A stretch of 64,000 nt of DNA from Scandinavium sp036409475 (lineage in GTDB: Bacteria > Pseudomonadota > Gammaproteobacteria > Enterobacterales > Enterobacteriaceae), in NCBI RefSeq assembly GCF_036409475.1, contig NZ_JAYRCK010000022.1, positions 1 through 64,000 of the forward strand, given 5' to 3'. Of this stretch, positions 61,444 to 64,000 are shown piece by piece (within the stretch, counting starts at the first letter, position 1; every line of letters begins with the position of its first letter). Position numbers and translations under genes: made by a program. Under the pieces are notes generated by a model. The model worked only from the letters and a program-made list of their open reading frames with translations. It made no database searches and had not been told where the DNA came from.

Positions 61444-62238
61444 TCATTCGTTGTGCGAGATTATCGCCGGGATGGTGTCATCCTTTCTTAGCGTCAGAAT
61501 TTCGCAGCCGTTATCTGTCACCACAATAGTATGCTCATACTGTGCAGACAAGCTTCTGTCTTTGGTTTTCACCGTCCAGCCGTCTTTCATGGTACGGATG
61601 CGGTAGTCGCCAGAGTTGACCATCGGCTCGATGGTGAACGTCATCCCGGCTTGCAGCACCACGCCGCCGTCATCGGCATCATAGTGCAGAACCTGCGGCT
61701 CTTCATGGAACACACGGCCAATGCCGTGACCACAATATTCACGTACCACAGAAAAACCTTCAGCTTCCGCGAATTTCTGAATCGCCGCACCAAGGGTACG
61801 CAGACGAATGCCAGGTTTGACCATACGCAACGCCAGATACAGGCTTTCCTGAGTCACGCGGCACAGACGCTCGCCCAAAATTGTCGGTTTGCCAACGATA
61901 AACATCTTCGAGGTGTCGCCGTGGTATTCATCTTTAATCACGGTCACGTCGATGTTGACGATATCGCCTTCTTTCAGCCGTTTTTCGTCATCCGGGATCC
62001 CGTGGCAGACCACTTCGTTAATAGAGATACAGACGGATTTTGGGAAACCGTGATAGCCCAGGCAAGCCGAAACGGCCTGCTGCTTGTTGACGATATACTC
62101 GTTACAGATACGGTCAAGCTCGCCAGTGCTGACGCCAGGTTTGACGTGCTCTTCAATCATTTCAAGCACTTCGGCGGCCAGACGGCCAGCGACGCGCATT
62201 TTTTCAATTTCTTCAGGGGTTTTAATAGAGATCGCCAT
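61444..62238 (-). CDS. map: Methionine aminopeptidase
   Basis: Removes the initiator Met from nascent proteins; essential. The 264 residues equal E. coli Map type I. The five metal ligands are in VNIDVTVIKDEYHGDTSKMF (two Asp), YCGHGIGRVFHEEP (His), FTIEPMVN (Glu) and YEHTIVV (Glu). Divergent from rpsB. Confidence 0.98.
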   Translation of the reverse strand: MAISIKTPEEIEKMRVAGRLAAEVLEMIEEHVKPGVSTGELDRICNEYIVNKQQAVSACLGYHGFPKSVCISINEVVCHGIPDDEKRLKEGDIVNIDVTVIKDEYHGDTSKMFIVGKPTILGERLCRVTQESLYLALRMVKPGIRLRTLGAAIQKFAEAEGFSVVREYCGHGIGRVFHEEPQVLHYDADDGGVVLQAGMTFTIEPMVNSGDYRIRTMKDGWTVKTKDRSLSAQYEHTIVVTDNGCEILTLRKDDTIPAIISHNE

Positions 62239-62360
62239 GAATTCTGTCCATCGGAGCCGATTTTTTCGGCAATACGGGTGTTAAGTGCTGACAATGGTAA
62301 CAGCCGCTGCCATCGACTGCCAAATTGAGAATCATTAACAGCATTCAGCGCCAACAACTG

Positions 62361-62390
62361 TTGGTTTCTCTCTGCGTTTTATGGTATAAA
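62361..62390 (+). promoter_or_regulatory. Promoter of rpsB-tsf
   Basis: TTGGTT (62361-62366), 18-base spacer, TATAAA (62385-62390), preceded by TGG as an extended -10 and followed by a GCGCGCC discriminator, which is typical of stringently controlled promoters. Confidence 0.7.
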
Positions 62391-62454
62391 GCGCGCCGAA
62401 CTTCCATTTCCGTTTTGTGTTGCAAGTCGGAACTGGCAGCGACAAATCTCACTT

Positions 62455-62562
62455 TGTGTAAATAACACACACGTATCGGCACATACGCCGGGGTGCCCTT
62501 CGGGGTCGGTTGTATGGGATACGTGGAGGCATAACCCCAACTTTTATATAGAGGTTTTAAAC
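62455..62562 (+). ncRNA. t44/rpsB leader RNA (S2 autoregulatory element)
   Basis: The segment before rpsB (GCACATACGCCGGGGTGCCC, TTCGGGGTCGG, GGAGGCATAACCCCAAC) closely resembles the E. coli t44 (tff) region between map and rpsB. It can fold into GGGGTGCCC/GGGGTCGG-type helices ending near the GAGG ribosome site. In E. coli this leader is reported to mediate S2 feedback on rpsB-tsf. Confidence 0.65.
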
Positions 62563-63288
62563 ATGGCAACTGTTTCCATGCGCGATATGCTCAAGGCCGG
62601 TGTTCACTTTGGTCACCAGACCCGTTACTGGAACCCGAAAATGAAGCCATTCATCTTCGGCGCGCGTAACAAAGTTCACATCATCAACCTTGAGAAAACT
62701 GTACCAATGTTCAACGAAGCTCTGGCTGAACTGAACAAGATCTCTTCTCGCAAAGGTAAAATCCTTTTCGTTGGTACCAAGCGCGCGGCAAGCGAAGCGG
62801 TAAAAGACGCTGCTCTGAACTGCGACCAGTTCTTCGTGAACCATCGCTGGTTGGGCGGTATGCTGACTAACTGGAAAACCGTTCGTCAGTCCATCAAACG
62901 TCTGAAAGACCTGGAAACTCAGTCTCAGGACGGCACCTTCGACAAGCTGACCAAGAAAGAAGCGCTGATGCGTACTCGTGAGCTTGAGAAACTGGAAAAC
63001 AGCCTGGGCGGTATCAAAGACATGGGCGGCCTGCCGGACGCACTGTTCGTTATCGATGCTGACCACGAGCACATTGCTATCAAAGAAGCGAATAACCTGG
63101 GTATCCCGGTATTCTCTATCGTTGATACCAACTCTGATCCAGATGGTGTTGACTTCGTTATCCCTGGTAACGACGATGCAATCCGTGCTGTGACCCTGTA
63201 CCTGAATGCCGTTGCTCAGACCGTTCGTGAAGGCCGTTCTCAGGATTTGGCTTCTCAGGCGGAAGAAAGCTTCGTAGAAGCTGAATAA
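62563..63288 (+). CDS. rpsB: 30S ribosomal protein S2
   Basis: A 241-residue small-subunit protein, the same length as in E. coli, starting MATVSMRDMLKAGVHFGHQT. The S2 signatures are MLKAGVHFGHQTRYWNPKM and PDALFVIDADHEHIAIKEA. Codon use is strongly biased to preferred codons. First gene of the rpsB-tsf operon, with a leaky terminator before tsf. Confidence 0.99.
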   Translation: MATVSMRDMLKAGVHFGHQTRYWNPKMKPFIFGARNKVHIINLEKTVPMFNEALAELNKISSRKGKILFVGTKRAASEAVKDAALNCDQFFVNHRWLGGMLTNWKTVRQSIKRLKDLETQSQDGTFDKLTKKEALMRTRELEKLENSLGGIKDMGGLPDALFVIDADHEHIAIKEANNLGIPVFSIVDTNSDPDGVDFVIPGNDDAIRAVTLYLNAVAQTVREGRSQDLASQAEESFVEAE

Positions 63289-63324
63289 TAAGGTTTAAGC
63301 CCTTATTAGTACCGAGTATGGATA

Positions 63325-63349
63325 GGGGCCCTCTTAGCGGCCCCTTTTT
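63325..63349 (+). terminator. Attenuating terminator between rpsB and tsf
   Basis: GGGGCC-CTCTTAGC-GGCCCC stem followed by five T, 36 bases after the rpsB stop. In E. coli, partial termination here lowers tsf relative to rpsB. Confidence 0.8.
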
Positions 63350-63406
63350 CACTTTTATAACCGTTTGGCCCTCTGCCGGGCGGTTCACATTTCCGAGGAT
63401 TTTAGA

Positions 63407-64000
63407 ATGGCCGAAATTACCGCTTCCCTGGTAAAAGAGCTGCGTGAACGTACTGGCGCAGGCATGATGGATTGCAAAAAAGCCCTGACTGAAGCTAACG
63501 GCGACATCGAGCTGGCAATCGAAAACATGCGTAAATCTGGTGCGATCAAAGCCGCTAAGAAAGCAGGCAACGTTGCTGCTGACGGCGTGATCATCACTAA
63601 GATCGAAGGCAACTACGGTATCATTCTGGAAGTTAACTGCCAGACTGACTTCGTTGCTAAAGACGGCGGTTTCCAGGCATTTGCTAACAAAGTTCTGGAT
63701 GCAGCAGTCGCAGGCAAAATCACTGATGTTGAAGTTCTGAAAGCACAGTTCGAAGAAGAGCGTGTTGCCCTGGTGGCTAAAATCGGTGAGAACATCAACA
63801 TCCGTCGTGTTGCTTCCCTGGAAGGCGATGTTCTGGGTAGCTACCTGCACGGTGCTCGTATCGGTGTTCTGGTTGCAGCAACGGGTGCGAACGAAGAACT
63901 GGTTAAGCAGGTTGCCATGCACGTTGCAGCGAGCAAGCCAGAATTCGTTAACCCAGAAGACGTGTCTGCTGAAGTGGTAGAGAAAGAATACCAGGTTCAG
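63407..64000 (+). CDS. tsf: Elongation factor Ts, 5' part (cut by window end)
   Basis: Nucleotide exchange factor for EF-Tu. The 198 codons present read MAEITASLVKELRERTGAGM onward; E. coli EF-Ts has about 283 residues, so the last third lies beyond the window. The EF-Tu contact motif TDF is in NCQTDFVAKD (near 80), and GDVLGSYLHGARIGVLV is in place. A GAGGA ribosome site precedes the ATG at 63407. Confidence 0.98.
   Translation, partial: MAEITASLVKELRERTGAGMMDCKKALTEANGDIELAIENMRKSGAIKAAKKAGNVAADGVIITKIEGNYGIILEVNCQTDFVAKDGGFQAFANKVLDAAVAGKITDVEVLKAQFEEERVALVAKIGENINIRRVASLEGDVLGSYLHGARIGVLVAATGANEELVKQVAMHVAASKPEFVNPEDVSAEVVEKEYQVQ

Overview
The window is chromosomal DNA of a member of the Enterobacteriaceae. 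From acnB to tsf it follows the E. coli/Salmonella 2-4 minute region almost gene for gene, at protein similarity expected between enteric genera. A threonate-type operon sits between yacL and the speED position, as I recall it does in Salmonella. An RTX/type I secretion locus and a GH116 glycosidase locus are additions. Numerous REP/BIME repeats of the 'GTAGGCCGGGCAA...GCCGCCCGGC' type fill gaps. Enterobacter, Lelliottia, Leclercia or Citrobacter-like genera would fit; the sequence alone does not let me name the species.

Layout. 1-4857: 3' end of a large RTX exoprotein gene, followed by its type I secretion ABC exporter and membrane-fusion protein. 4915-7353 (minus): a DUF2950/DUF3300 exported protein pair (DUF3300 = yacH). 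7714-10883: acnB, BIME, yacL. 11057-15028: operon for a kdgT-like permease, a four-carbon sugar-acid kinase, a PdxA2 dehydrogenase and a DeoR regulator, preceded by three near-identical palindromic operators. 15058-15299: a scar in which speE and speD are reduced to three short collinear fragments. 15408-20710: yacC, cueO (with a CueR-type promoter), gcd, hpt. 20997-25003: an accessory two-gene unit, GPH-family sugar transporter plus GH116/DUF608 glycosidase. 25083-33520: can, yadGH, yadI, yadE, panD, panC, panB, folK, pcnB. 33693-38994: gluQ, dksA, sfsA, thpR, hrpB. 39389-48312: mrcB and fhuACDB. 48390-57644: hemL, clcA, erpA, yadS, btuF, mtnN, dgt, degP, yaeH. 57756-64000: dapD, glnD, map, rpsB and the 5' part of tsf.

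Functional themes: central metabolism (acnB, gcd, pan genes, dapD), nucleotide salvage and RNA maturation (hpt, dgt, pcnB, gluQ, thpR), iron/copper handling (fhuACDB, cueO, erpA), envelope (mrcB, degP, RTX secretion), stress and nitrogen control (dksA, glnD). Genes present here in E. coli K-12 but absent in this window are yadD, the yad fimbrial genes, cdaR and, most notably, intact speD and speE.

The most interesting points are the double-deletion scar that removed the spermidine synthesis genes, the triple operator of the threonate-type operon, the regulator-less GH116 import/hydrolysis pair, a recent-looking 477-bp tandem duplication in the RTX gene, and stem-loop-rich gaps in fhuA-fhuC and hrpB-mrcB. 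I found no tRNA, rRNA, CRISPR array, insertion sequence or prophage. All similarity statements come from reading the sequence and recalling family members; no search was run.
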